Of a DNA stretch of 7,652 bases, positions 1 through 6,229 are shown piece after piece. Position numbers and translations under genes: made by a program. Under the pieces are notes generated by a model. It had not been told where the DNA came from, did not search any database, and saw nothing but the letters and a program-made list of their open reading frames with translations. The DNA lies in assembly GCA_002392545.1 (NCBI GenBank), contig DGHF01000186.1:2692-10343 (forward strand). Reading direction: 5' to 3'. How positions within the stretch are numbered: the stretch's first letter is position 1; each line of letters begins with the position of its first letter. Origin of the DNA: Ruminococcus sp. UBA3855 (GTDB lineage: Bacteria; Bacillota; Clostridia; Oscillospirales; Ruminococcaceae).

Positions 1-33
1 GAGGGCATTTTCCCCCATACCCCCTGTTTTATT
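1..33. repeat. Partial copy of the palindromic element at 5334-5439
   Basis: The first 33 bases closely match 5406-5437: GAGGGCA, a short A/T run, CCCCC, two or three bases, CCCCC, then TTTTATT. The two copies differ by small indels and a few substitutions. In the complete copy this is the right arm of a long imperfect hairpin between two genes, so the left arm of this copy presumably lies outside the window. It probably ends the transcription unit to the left. The repeat relationship is seen directly; the terminator role is inferred. Confidence 0.6.
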
Positions 34-74
34 ATATCATATAGTCAAAATTTTAGCAAGGTATCTTTTTTCAC

Positions 75-103
75 TTGACAGATTTGCCGGAATATGATAT
101 ACT
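75..103 (+). promoter_or_regulatory. Promoter of the 58-residue membrane peptide
   Basis: A perfect -35 box TTGACA (75-80) is followed by a 17-bp spacer and the -10 box TATACT (98-103). TG at 95-96, one base before the -10 box, gives an extended -10. Transcription would start near 110, about 20 nt before the ATG at 130, so the leader is very short and mostly ribosome binding site. Confidence 0.8.
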
Positions 104-129
104 TTTCTAGGAAAGGAAGGCGATAGTTT

Positions 130-306
130 ATGCTGGCTTTATTAAATATCATGATGGCAATAGCACTCGTGAACAACGTCAATACCGGAGACAACAGAAA
201 TATTATCCTCTGGGTGATACTGGCAGTTGTGGCTTTGGTTCTGGTTGTGGTGATGACCATTCTCAGCAAGAAACGCAAGGGAAACAAGAAAGATGACGAC
301 GAATAA
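130..306 (+). CDS. Small single-helix membrane peptide resembling a free-standing cell-wall sorting tail
   Basis: This 58-codon gene starts at an ATG nine bases after GGAAGG (115-120) and ends with TAA at 304-306. The peptide has a short hydrophobic N-terminus (residues 2-14), then NTGDN (18-22), a hydrophobic helix at about 25-45, a basic patch SKKRKGNKK (46-54) and an acidic end DDDE. TGD-N followed by a helix and a basic tail is the arrangement at the C-terminus of many LPxTG sortase substrates, here with VNTGD in place of LPxTG and no protein before it. Its own extended -10 promoter and a ribosome binding site support it as a real gene. It does not overlap rpsB, which has a separate promoter. 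Function is unknown: it may simply be a small membrane protein, and sortase processing is speculation because the motif is incomplete. Confidence 0.72.
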   Translation: MLALLNIMMAIALVNNVNTGDNRNIILWVILAVVALVLVVVMTILSKKRKGNKKDDDE

Positions 307-356
307 CTTTATGCAATATTGACAATTTTCGGCGGATTTTATGATAAAAATTTGTC

Positions 357-376
357 ATGAGAAAATTGATTCTCAT
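357..376. repeat. Inverted repeat just upstream of the rpsB -35 box
   Basis: A perfect 7-bp stem ATGAGAA/TTCTCAT encloses a 6-nt loop and ends one base before the -35 hexamer at 378. It lacks a U-tract, so it is a poor terminator. It could be an operator or a weak end for the small gene at 130-306. Confidence 0.35.
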
Positions 377-377
377 A

Positions 378-406
378 TTGCATTTCTGAAAAAAGTATGT
401 TATAAT
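378..406 (+). promoter_or_regulatory. Promoter of the rpsB-tsf operon
   Basis: The -35 box TTGCAT (378-383), a 17-bp spacer and the perfect -10 box TATAAT (401-406) form this promoter, and TG at 398-399 makes it an extended -10. The expected start is near 413. A weaker possible second promoter lies upstream (TTGACA at 319-324 with TATGAT at 340-345), but its 15-bp spacer is short. Confidence 0.82.
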
Positions 407-412
407 AAAAGA

Positions 413-521
413 GATTTCGCACGTCCTGCGTTTTCGTGGCAAGGTGCTTGCATTTTCAAGTTGTCAGACGAACAGCGGGCGGAGGAAATAAAACCAAACA
501 TTTTTATTAGGAGGAACTACA
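413..521 (+). promoter_or_regulatory. rpsB mRNA leader with small alternative hairpins
   Basis: About 109 nt lie between the predicted start and the rpsB ATG. Visible stems are CGCA/TGCG (418-421 with 427-430) and GCAAG/CTTGC (439-443 with 447-451). The CTTG of the second stem can instead pair with CAAG at 457-460, so the two folds exclude each other. The ribosome binding site AGGAGG is at 509-514, seven bases before the ATG. Ribosomal protein leaders often bind their own product. That is only a possibility here, since I do not recognise a known S2-binding fold. Confidence 0.4.
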
Positions 522-1271
522 ATGAGCGTAGTATCTATGAAACAACTGCTTGAAGCAGGTGTACACTTTGGTCATCAGACCAGACGCTGGAACCCGAAAA
601 TGGCTCCTTACATCTTCACTGAAAGAAATGGTATTTATATCATTGACTTGCAGAAGACCGTGAAGAAGCTCGAAGAAGCTTATCTTTTTGTTCGTGAGAT
701 TTCTGCACAGGGTCAGGAAGTTCTGTTTGTCGGCACTAAGAAGCAGGCAAGCGATTCCATCCGTGAAGAGGCTATCCGTGCAGGCGCACACTATGTTAAT
801 GCACGCTGGCTGGGTGGTATGATGACAAACTTTAAGACCATTCAGAGAAGAATTCAGAGACTGGAACAGCTCCACACCATGGCAGAAGACGGCACTTTTG
901 CACTGCTCCCCAAGAAGGAAGTTGTCAAGCTGAATCTGGAAATTGAACGCCTTGAAAAGTTTATGGGCGGTATCAAGAACATGAAGAAGCTTCCGGGGGC
1001 ATTGTTTATCGTTGACCCGAGAAAAGAAAAGATTGCTGTTGCAGAAGCTAAGAAGCTCAATATTCCGATTGTTGCAATCGTTGATACTAACTGCGACCCC
1101 GACGAAGTTGATTATGTCATCCCCGGAAATGATGATGCTATCCGTGCAGTAAAGCTGATTGCCGGTACAATTGCAAATGCTATCATTGAGGGCAGACAGG
1201 GCGCAGATGAAGTTGTTGCTGAACAGGCTGCTGCTGAAGCTGATGAGGCTCAGGAAGAAACAGCTGAATAA
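522..1271 (+). CDS. rpsB: 30S ribosomal protein S2
   Basis: This 249-residue protein is S2, which binds 16S rRNA at the head-body junction on the back of the 30S subunit and is added late in assembly. The sequence is typical of the family along its whole length: the N-terminal [13 protein letters not shown] region, the VGTKKQA segment at about 70-76, the S2 signature [10 protein letters not shown] at 95-104, and [19 protein letters not shown] near residue 190. The Ala/Glu-rich acidic tail (about 228-249) is common in Firmicutes. The start is fixed by AGGAGG seven bases upstream. tsf follows after 41 bases with no terminator between, which is the nearly universal bacterial rpsB-tsf pairing. 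Nothing in the coding sequence looks damaged. Confidence 0.98.
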   Translation: MSVVSMKQLLEAGVHFGHQTRRWNPKMAPYIFTERNGIYIIDLQKTVKKLEEAYLFVREISAQGQEVLFVGTKKQASDSIREEAIRAGAHYVNARWLGGMMTNFKTIQRRIQRLEQLHTMAEDGTFALLPKKEVVKLNLEIERLEKFMGGIKNMKKLPGALFIVDPRKEKIAVAEAKKLNIPIVAIVDTNCDPDEVDYVIPGNDDAIRAVKLIAGTIANAIIEGRQGADEVVAEQAAAEADEAQEETAE

Positions 1272-1312
1272 TCCGCAGGCACTTTGAACTAATCAGAAAG
1301 AAGGTTTTTATT

Positions 1313-2239
1313 ATGGCAAATATTTCTGCTCAGGAAGTAAAGGCACTGCGTGAAATGACCGGTGCTGGTATGATGGACTGTAAGAAGGCTCTGACAGAAG
1401 CAGAGGGCGATACTGACAAGGCAATTCAGATTCTTCGTGAAAAGGGTCTCGCTACTCAGGCTAAGAAGGCTGGCAGAGTGGCTGCGGAAGGTCTGGCTCT
1501 GGCTGTTGTCAACGAGACCAATACTGTTGGTGCAGTCGTAGAAGTGAATATTGAAACAGACTTCGCTGCTAAGAATCCGGCTTTCAAGGAATTCGTTGAG
1601 AATGTAGCCAAGACTGTTATCGAACAGAATCCGGCTGATTTGGATGCTCTGAATTCTGCTGTTATCTATGGTGGTACAGTTACCGTTGCAGAAGCATTGC
1701 AGGAGCTGTTCCTCTCCATCCGTGAGAATATGAAGGTTCGCCGTTTTGCACGTCTGGAAGGTGACGCTGTTGTACCTTACATTCATCAGGGCGGACAGGC
1801 TGGCGCACTCGTTTCCGCTACTACAACCGCCGGCGCACATCCGGCTGTACTGGAAGCATTGAAGGACTGCGATTTCCAAGTTGCTGCAATGCATCCGGAA
1901 TATCTCAACAGAGAAGACGTTCCTCAGTCCAGAGTTGACGAGGAAAAGGAAGTCATTCTCAAGCAGATGGAAGAAGACCCCAAGCTTGCAAGCAAGCCCG
2001 AACAGGCTAAAATCAAGATTGCAGAAGGCAAGCTCGGCAAGATTTATTCTGAAATCTGCCTTATGGAACAGGCTTTCGTTAAGGAAAACAAGCAGTCTGT
2101 CAAGCAGTATGTTGATTCCAAGGCGAAGGAAGCAGGCGCACCCATCACCGTAACAGGCTTTGTATGCTTTGAACTGGGTGAAGGTATCGAGAAAAAGGCT
2201 GATGATTTCGCAGCAGAAGTTGCAAGCATGATTGGCTGA
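1313..2239 (+). CDS. tsf: Elongation factor Ts
   Basis: EF-Ts is the nucleotide exchange factor that releases GDP from EF-Tu so that it can reload with GTP during translation. The 308-residue protein has the N-terminal UBA-like domain with LREMTGAGMMDCKKAL (residues 12-27), then the TDF motif (82-84) whose Asp-Phe wedges into the EF-Tu G domain, then two core subdomains. The second core copy, near VAAMHPEYLNRED, leads into the helical hairpin region at about 208-268. Length is normal for long-form EF-Ts. The ATG is preceded by AAGAAGG at 1298-1304 with an 8-base gap. It is co-transcribed with rpsB and followed at once by a strong terminator, so pyrH and frr, often next in other bacteria, are not in this operon. 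Confidence 0.98.
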   Translation: MANISAQEVKALREMTGAGMMDCKKALTEAEGDTDKAIQILREKGLATQAKKAGRVAAEGLALAVVNETNTVGAVVEVNIETDFAAKNPAFKEFVENVAKTVIEQNPADLDALNSAVIYGGTVTVAEALQELFLSIRENMKVRRFARLEGDAVVPYIHQGGQAGALVSATTTAGAHPAVLEALKDCDFQVAAMHPEYLNREDVPQSRVDEEKEVILKQMEEDPKLASKPEQAKIKIAEGKLGKIYSEICLMEQAFVKENKQSVKQYVDSKAKEAGAPITVTGFVCFELGEGIEKKADDFAAEVASMIG

Positions 2240-2252
2240 TATATGCATGAAG

Positions 2253-2288
2253 AAGGGGCGGCAGGTTTGTTTCTGCCGTCCTTTTTTT
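2253..2288 (+). terminator. Rho-independent terminator of rpsB-tsf
   Basis: A GC-rich stem of about 12 pairs including two G-U pairs (2253-2264 with 2273-2284; core GGCGGCAG/CTGCCGTC) has an 8-nt loop and runs into seven T residues (2282-2288). It begins 13 bases after the tsf stop. Confidence 0.93.
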
Positions 2289-2310
2289 GTGATAAAATTT
2301 CAGAAAGTAC

Positions 2311-2339
2311 TTGCAAATTGATACCGGATATGGTATAAT
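2311..2339 (+). promoter_or_regulatory. Promoter of the signal-peptidase-like gene
   Basis: The -35 box TTGCAA (2311-2316), a 17-bp spacer and TATAAT (2334-2339), with TG at 2331-2332, form an extended -10 promoter. It lies between the tsf terminator and the next gene, giving that gene an independent transcript with a leader of about 30 nt. Confidence 0.83.
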
Positions 2340-2375
2340 AATTTTAACGTTGATTCCATGAAAGGAGATTGCCGA

Positions 2376-3725
2376 ATGAGTAGTACCAAGAAAAAGAAAG
2401 CGTCCGTTTTTTCGGTTCTGGTTGTCATTGTTCTGCTGTTGACAGTCGCCATGACAATCACAGCGAATGTATTTTTTTCCGGCAATATGATTCCCCAAGT
2501 CGCCGGATATTACCTCTATCTGTATGAAGAGTCCGATATGCAGCCGGATGTTCCACAAAATTCCTTTATAATTGCCAAAAATTCCGATTCTGTCAGTTTG
2601 TCCGCCGGAAATAAAGTGCTTTGTCGCCTTTCCAATGGAAATGTCGCATTGCAGTTGATTTATCTCATCAATCTGAATGAGGATAACTCTACCAGTTATT
2701 TTGTCGGGACTGTAGAAGAGCAGGGAAGTGAGCCGGCAATTCCAAAAGATGATATTCTTGCAGTTTGCACATGGGCAAGCCCTCAGCTTTATCAGTATGT
2801 GAAATTTGCAACATCCGTGACTGGTTTGTTGTCGCTGCTGGTTATGCCGTGTATCATTCTGATTATCATGCTCCTTGTAAAGATTCTCAGAAGCAATCAG
2901 GAAGAGAATGATATTACTTTGGATTCCCAAGAAGAACCGCTTCTTTTCGAAGACCCCGGACCTTCCAGAAAATCTTCTTCTTTAAAAAGCGAGACCAAAG
3001 ACCCGCTTTTCAGTCCCGAACAGATTACTCAGAATGATGAATCCCTCGAAAAGAAAAAATCTTCCATTCAGGAAAATTTCTCCGCAAAGCCTGTAAATGA
3101 GGATTCCCCCTATCAGAGAGCCATTCAGGAACATGGTACCACAAAGTTTGAAGTTCCCAATGAAAACGACGTTCAGAAAGAGGAACAGAAGAAAAAGCCT
3201 TTGACTCCTCCCGATTTCGGTGCACCTGCTCCGCAGGAAACACCTGTTTCCTACATTCAGAAAGAACCGTCCGCCCAGCCGACACTCCGGAAACAGCCTT
3301 TCCAGCCGTATCAGCCACCGCAGGGAATGCCAATACCACCAATGCAGAATACACAGTCTATGCAGATGCCCATACAGCCCCAGCCCGTCCCCATGCCACC
3401 AATGCAAAATATGCAGAATACACAGTCTATGCAGATACCTGTACCGCCTGTTCCGGTGGTTGACATCTCAAAGGTTCAGCCAGTTCAGAATAATAATGTT
3501 CTGCCCCCTGAACAGATTCGTTCCGCAGCTCTGGAGCGTGAAAAAGCCAAAGCCAAGGAAAACCACAAAGAGACAAGCCCCAATATTGATGATATTTTGA
3601 TGGCTTCCCAAATGAGAGAGGAAATCCGCTCATCTGCTCCGAGAAGCAGTAATTCCGAAATTGCAAGAACAGATTCGATTGATGATTTAATTGCAGTTCT
3701 TGAAAAGAAAAAGAATAATCTTTAA
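2376..3725 (+). CDS. Membrane protein with a signal-peptidase-I-like domain lacking catalytic residues and a long Pro/Gln/Met-rich tail
   Basis: The ATG at 2376 is chosen over the in-frame ATG at 2358 because AAAGGAG (2361-2367) sits between them at correct spacing, giving 449 residues. Order: basic N-terminus with KKKK, helix 1 (about 10-32), an extracytoplasmic domain (about 40-140), helix 2 (about 146-171), then about 275 polar residues presumed cytoplasmic. The middle domain follows the SipW/ER-type signal peptidase pattern: ESDMQPDVPQNSFIIAK (52-68) aligns with the SGSMEPTIP box, and AIPKDDILAV (121-130) with the late VPxxxIIGxV segment. The residue before Met, normally the catalytic Ser, is Asp54. 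The THR segment holding the general-base His is replaced by ALQ (91-93). It is therefore probably not a peptidase. The tail has charged stretches and a Met/Gln/Pro repeat at 321-355, and ends in two IDD[IL] segments (404-407 and 435-438). The gene is monocistronic. The fold assignment is by eye; the role is unknown, possibly a scaffold or a binder of signal peptides. Confidence 0.75.
   Translation: MSSTKKKKASVFSVLVVIVLLLTVAMTITANVFFSGNMIPQVAGYYLYLYEESDMQPDVPQNSFIIAKNSDSVSLSAGNKVLCRLSNGNVALQLIYLINLNEDNSTSYFVGTVEEQGSEPAIPKDDILAVCTWASPQLYQYVKFATSVTGLLSLLVMPCIILIIMLLVKILRSNQEENDITLDSQEEPLLFEDPGPSRKSSSLKSETKDPLFSPEQITQNDESLEKKKSSIQENFSAKPVNEDSPYQRAIQEHGTTKFEVPNENDVQKEEQKKKPLTPPDFGAPAPQETPVSYIQKEPSAQPTLRKQPFQPYQPPQGMPIPPMQNTQSMQMPIQPQPVPMPPMQNMQNTQSMQIPVPPVPVVDISKVQPVQNNNVLPPEQIRSAALEREKAKAKENHKETSPNIDDILMASQMREEIRSSAPRSSNSEIARTDSIDDLIAVLEKKKNNL
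3336..3440 (+). repeat. Direct repeat inside the signal-peptidase-like gene tail
   Basis: A 26-bp segment starting ATGCAGAATACACAG occurs identically at 3342-3367 and 3411-3436, offset by 69 bp (23 codons). Each copy is preceded by CCACCAATGCA (3336-3346 and 3396-3406), the second copy having an extra ATGCAAAAT-like insertion. The encoded repeat is PPMQ(NMQ)NTQSMQ[MI]P. Being in frame, it probably arose by slippage or unequal recombination, and tail length may vary between strains. Confidence 0.8.
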
Positions 3726-3732
3726 TGAAAAT

Positions 3733-3760
3733 AACCGCTCTCCGGAAAGAGGGCGGTTTT
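3733..3760 (+). terminator. Terminator of the signal-peptidase-like gene
   Basis: A 10-bp stem (3733-3742 with 3749-3758, AACCGC.../...GCGGTT, one G-T pair) has a 6-nt loop and ends in four T residues, with more T after one G-A step. It starts 7 bases after the stop codon. The U-tract is short, so termination may be incomplete. Confidence 0.75.
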
Positions 3761-3784
3761 GATTTGGAAATTTTGCTAATGATA

Positions 3785-3813
3785 TTGACTGTATTCCAGA
3801 AATATGTTATAAT
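3785..3813 (+). promoter_or_regulatory. Promoter of the GH43 gene
   Basis: TTGACT (3785-3790), a 17-bp spacer and TATAAT (3808-3813), with TG at 3805-3806, form a near-consensus extended -10 promoter. No clear operator palindrome or CRE-like catabolite site is visible around it, so strong or constitutive expression is possible. GGAGG (3830-3834) precedes the ATG by 10 bases. Confidence 0.83.
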
Positions 3814-3844
3814 AGAAAAAATATGATTCGGAGGATTTTTCAAG

Positions 3845-5332
3845 ATGAAATATCGTAACCCTATTATTTCAGGGTTTTACCCTGACCCTAGTATCTGCCG
3901 TGCAGGAGACACTTATTATCTGGTGACAAGCTCATTTCAGTTCTTTCAGGGAGTGCCGTTGTTTGAGAGCAAAGACCTCATCAACTGGCGACAGATTGGC
4001 AACGTCCTGACAAGAAATTCCCAGCTCCCATTGAGCAAGGCGAATTCCGTCGGGGGAATTTATGCGCCGACAATCCGCCATCATGAGGGGCGTTTCTACA
4101 TGGTCACAACCAACGTTTCAGAGGGGGGCAATTTCTACGTCTGGACGGATGACATTCACGGCGAATGGTCTGACCCGATTTATGTCGAGCAAGACGGGAT
4201 TGACCCCTCTCTGTATTTCGAAAATGGTCATGCTTATTTCATGAGCAACGGAACGGATGACAACGGCATTCATGGAATTGTGCAGTGTGAAATTGACATT
4301 GCAACCGGAAAAAAATTGTCCTCTGCAAAGTGCATCTGGCAGGGGGCAGGCGGTCGCTTTCTGGAAAGTCCGCATATGTATAAAATCGGTAAATATTATT
4401 ATTTGATGGCATCTGAGGGCGGGACGGAATACGGACATATGGTTGTCTATGCAAGAAGTGAAAATTTGTATGGAGATTTCGAGAATTATGCACATAATCC
4501 GGTCTTGACAAACCGTAATCTTGGGGGCTATCTGTTGCAGGGATGCGGACACGCAGACTTAGTGGAGGATGTTTCCGGAAATTGGTGGATGGTTCATCTT
4601 GGATTCCGTCAGATTGACGAATGGGTGATGCATCACACCACCGGAAGAGAAGTCTACCTTGCTCCGGTGACGTTCGACAATGACGGCTGGTTTACTGCCG
4701 GAATTGACGGCACGAACCGCCTTGAAATCGAAACAGACCGCATTCCGGACACAGTCAAGCAAATTTCTTTCGACAAAATCACGTTTGAAAATACTACCCC
4801 TTGGCTTGAATGGAGCAGTATTCAGAACCCCATTCCGGAAAATTATGCATTTGCGGATAATCGCCTGAAACTGCGCAGTAACGGAAATTCTCTTGATGAT
4901 GCGCAGAATGCGCCGACTTTCTATGGAATCCGCCAAAAGGAAATGAATCTGCATATTGAAGTCAATGTCAATGTCTCTGACGGTGAAGCAGGAATTACCC
5001 TTTACATGACCCCTGAACAGCATTATGAAATTGCCGTCCGTGATGGTGCAGTCTTCAAACGTCAGAGAATCGGAGATTTGTGCGTAGAATCGGGGAATAC
5101 TGAAATTCATGCCGGAGCTGTCCGGCTGATTGTCGAGACAAGTAATTTCGTGTACACGTTCAAAGCTGTTCAGGACGGGAATATTTTTGAATTGGGTTCG
5201 GCACAGACAAAGTATCTGTCAACGGAAGTCGCCGGAAATTTCACTGGTGTGATGATTGGACTGTATGCACAGGGCGGAAGCAGGGAATTTGCGGAGTTTG
5301 CAGATTTCATCTGTGAGAATCGGGAAGTGTGA
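3845..5332 (+). CDS. Glycoside hydrolase family 43 enzyme (alpha-L-arabinofuranosidase / beta-xylosidase type)
   Basis: GH43 enzymes are inverting five-bladed beta-propellers that release arabinose or xylose from hemicellulose fragments. The three-acid set is visible: Asp14 in FYPDPSI (general base), Asp120 in GIDPSLY (pKa modulator) and Glu174 in RFLESPHMYK (general acid). Other family marks are EGGTEYGHMV (191-200), GCGHADLVE with His236, NWWMVHLGFR, and TTGREVYLAPVTFDNDGW (265-282). From about residue 305 a beta-sandwich C-terminal domain of the type found in GH43 xylosidases follows (VSDGEAGITLYM, IGLYAQGG). The wording of these motifs fits subfamily GH43_12 better than GH43_11, so arabinofuranosidase is slightly preferred. 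There is no signal peptide, so the enzyme should act in the cytoplasm on imported oligosaccharides. It stands alone: no transporter, regulator or other hydrolase adjoins it. All catalytic residues are intact. Confidence 0.92.
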   Translation: MKYRNPIISGFYPDPSICRAGDTYYLVTSSFQFFQGVPLFESKDLINWRQIGNVLTRNSQLPLSKANSVGGIYAPTIRHHEGRFYMVTTNVSEGGNFYVWTDDIHGEWSDPIYVEQDGIDPSLYFENGHAYFMSNGTDDNGIHGIVQCEIDIATGKKLSSAKCIWQGAGGRFLESPHMYKIGKYYYLMASEGGTEYGHMVVYARSENLYGDFENYAHNPVLTNRNLGGYLLQGCGHADLVEDVSGNWWMVHLGFRQIDEWVMHHTTGREVYLAPVTFDNDGWFTAGIDGTNRLEIETDRIPDTVKQISFDKITFENTTPWLEWSSIQNPIPENYAFADNRLKLRSNGNSLDDAQNAPTFYGIRQKEMNLHIEVNVNVSDGEAGITLYMTPEQHYEIAVRDGAVFKRQRIGDLCVESGNTEIHAGAVRLIVETSNFVYTFKAVQDGNIFELGSAQTKYLSTEVAGNFTGVMIGLYAQGGSREFAEFADFICENREV

Positions 5333-5333
5333 T

Positions 5334-5439
5334 AAAATAAAATGGGGGACAAATGCCCTTTAAGGCTTAGCACGTTTCGCAAAAAACTAACGCAAAACGC
5401 ACTAAGAGGGCAATTTTCCCCCAAGCCCCCTTTTATTTT
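5334..5439. repeat. Large imperfect palindrome filling the convergent gap; probable two-way terminator and interspersed repeat
   Basis: The element begins one base after the GH43 stop codon and ends at the stop codon of the minus-strand gene. Outermost arms AAAATAAAA (5334-5342) and TTTTATTTT (5431-5439) pair perfectly, next GGGGG (5344-5348) with CCCCC (5426-5430, or alternatively 5418-5422). Then TGCCC (5354-5358) pairs with GGGCA (5408-5412), CTTAG (5366-5370) with CTAAG (5402-5406), and CGTTT (5373-5377) with AAACG (5395-5399), with CA opposite CA between the last two. Each strand leaves the stem through a T-rich run, so it can end both transcripts. The right arm recurs at 1-33, which points to a dispersed family rather than a one-off terminator. 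Confidence 0.75.
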
Positions 5440-6153
5440 TCACAGCAATTTCACATAGGGGTACTGTTCGAAATGGCTGTCAATGATTCTGCGGGTGAGA
5501 TTATACCAGCATTGGCATTCGTCCAGAATAATGGCATCCGCTGAAATAATACAATCCTGCTGTTGTTTCAGAAGGAAGTCAACCGCATTTTCAATTTTCG
5601 TTTCGACTACAAAGGGCGCATGTTCGAACAATTCATGAATCCGCTGTGCCAGTCTGCCGGAATTGGAGACAGGCGCATCAAGATAAAATACCGCCTTTTC
5701 AATCTGCAATTCTGAAAGCGTTTCATAGATGGCATTCAGGGCGGTATCTGTCTTGTCAACAAGGCGGTAAGTGCCACGCAGTCCGGCTAAATCTCGGACA
5801 GTGCCGTCCATGCAGTCAAGCAACAAGGATTCTGAAAAGGCAATTTCAAGGGTAATAATTGTATTAAATCCGTCAATATGAATGATTCTGCCTTTTAAAT
5901 CGCTGTCCGAGAGTTGTTTTTCTTTGCGTATCTGGATTTGTTTTTCAGGGGAAACGGCTCTCGCAATGGCTAAACGCTGACGTTCCGACAATAAATGATG
6001 ATTCCCGACAAAGGTTGATGCATTTTTGACGGAATAGCCACGATTTAACAAATAATAAACTTCTTCTGCGGAAGCTTTAAGGTTGGGGAGCTGTTTTTCG
6101 CCGAAATCCCTCGCATCCGTGGGAACATAGCCCCTTTTGACAATTTTTGACAT
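5440..6153 (-). CDS. DUF434/DUF5616 domain protein of unknown function
   Basis: The start at 6153 is chosen because AAAGGAG lies five bases before it; longer in-frame starts extend into the non-coding hairpin region. The product has 237 residues. After a short polar N-terminus, residues about 28-72 (YYLLNRGYSVKNASTFVGN, then LSERQRLAIARA) match the small helical DUF434 module. Residues about 88-225 match the DUF5616 partner domain: HIDGFNTIITLEIA (92-105), CMDGTVRDLAGLRGTYR (114-130), FYLDAPVSNSGRLA (156-169) and ISADAIILDEC (203-213). The family is known from archaea and scattered bacteria and has no established function. Conserved acidic residues Asp94, Asp116, Asp121, Asp159 and Asp206 could line a metal site, but nuclease activity is only a guess. 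There is no signal peptide or membrane helix, so it is cytoplasmic. It is convergent with the GH43 gene, and no operon partner is visible. Confidence 0.85.
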   Translation of the reverse strand: MSKIVKRGYVPTDARDFGEKQLPNLKASAEEVYYLLNRGYSVKNASTFVGNHHLLSERQRLAIARAVSPEKQIQIRKEKQLSDSDLKGRIIHIDGFNTIITLEIAFSESLLLDCMDGTVRDLAGLRGTYRLVDKTDTALNAIYETLSELQIEKAVFYLDAPVSNSGRLAQRIHELFEHAPFVVETKIENAVDFLLKQQQDCIISADAIILDECQCWYNLTRRIIDSHFEQYPYVKLL

Positions 6154-6169
6154 GAGAACTCCTTTCATG

Positions 6170-6205
6170 CCCTGCATTTTCAATGATTCTTTCAAAAATG
6201 CAGGG
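6170..6205 (-). promoter_or_regulatory. Perfect 11-bp hairpin before the DUF434 gene ribosome binding site
   Basis: On the minus strand CCCTGCATTTT and AAAATGCAGGG form an uninterrupted 11-bp stem with a 14-nt loop (plus-strand arms 6170-6180 and 6195-6205). The stem ends about four bases before AAAGGAG, so it could affect translation start, mRNA stability or protein binding at the leader. No T-run follows it on the minus strand, so it is not a terminator of that transcript. Confidence 0.6.
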
Positions 6206-6229
6206 GAATATTTTTGTACAAAATATGAA

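Noticed and set aside
319..345. Second rpsB promoter (TTGACA with TATGAT)
   Set aside because: A 15-bp spacer is shorter than functional sigma-A promoters normally allow; it is kept only as a note in the main promoter entry.
341..553. 70-codon plus-strand frame upstream of and overlapping rpsB
   Set aside because: It spans the rpsB promoter and leader, has no ribosome binding site, and its translation resembles no protein.
1289..2248. 319-codon minus-strand frame opposite tsf
   Set aside because: It is fully antisense to a clear EF-Ts gene, has a Cys/Ser/Phe-rich composition typical of a codon shadow, and no ribosome binding site was seen.
2358..2375. Upstream ATG as the start of the signal-peptidase-like gene
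   Set aside because: The Shine-Dalgarno AAAGGAG lies after this ATG and is correctly placed for the ATG at 2376.
2145..2930. 261-codon minus-strand frame over the tsf end and the next gene
   Set aside because: It crosses a terminator and a promoter on the other strand and has no recognisable motif.
5334..5439. Integron attC site
   Set aside because: There is no consensus GTTRRRY/RYYYAAC pair at the ends and no integrase or cassette context.
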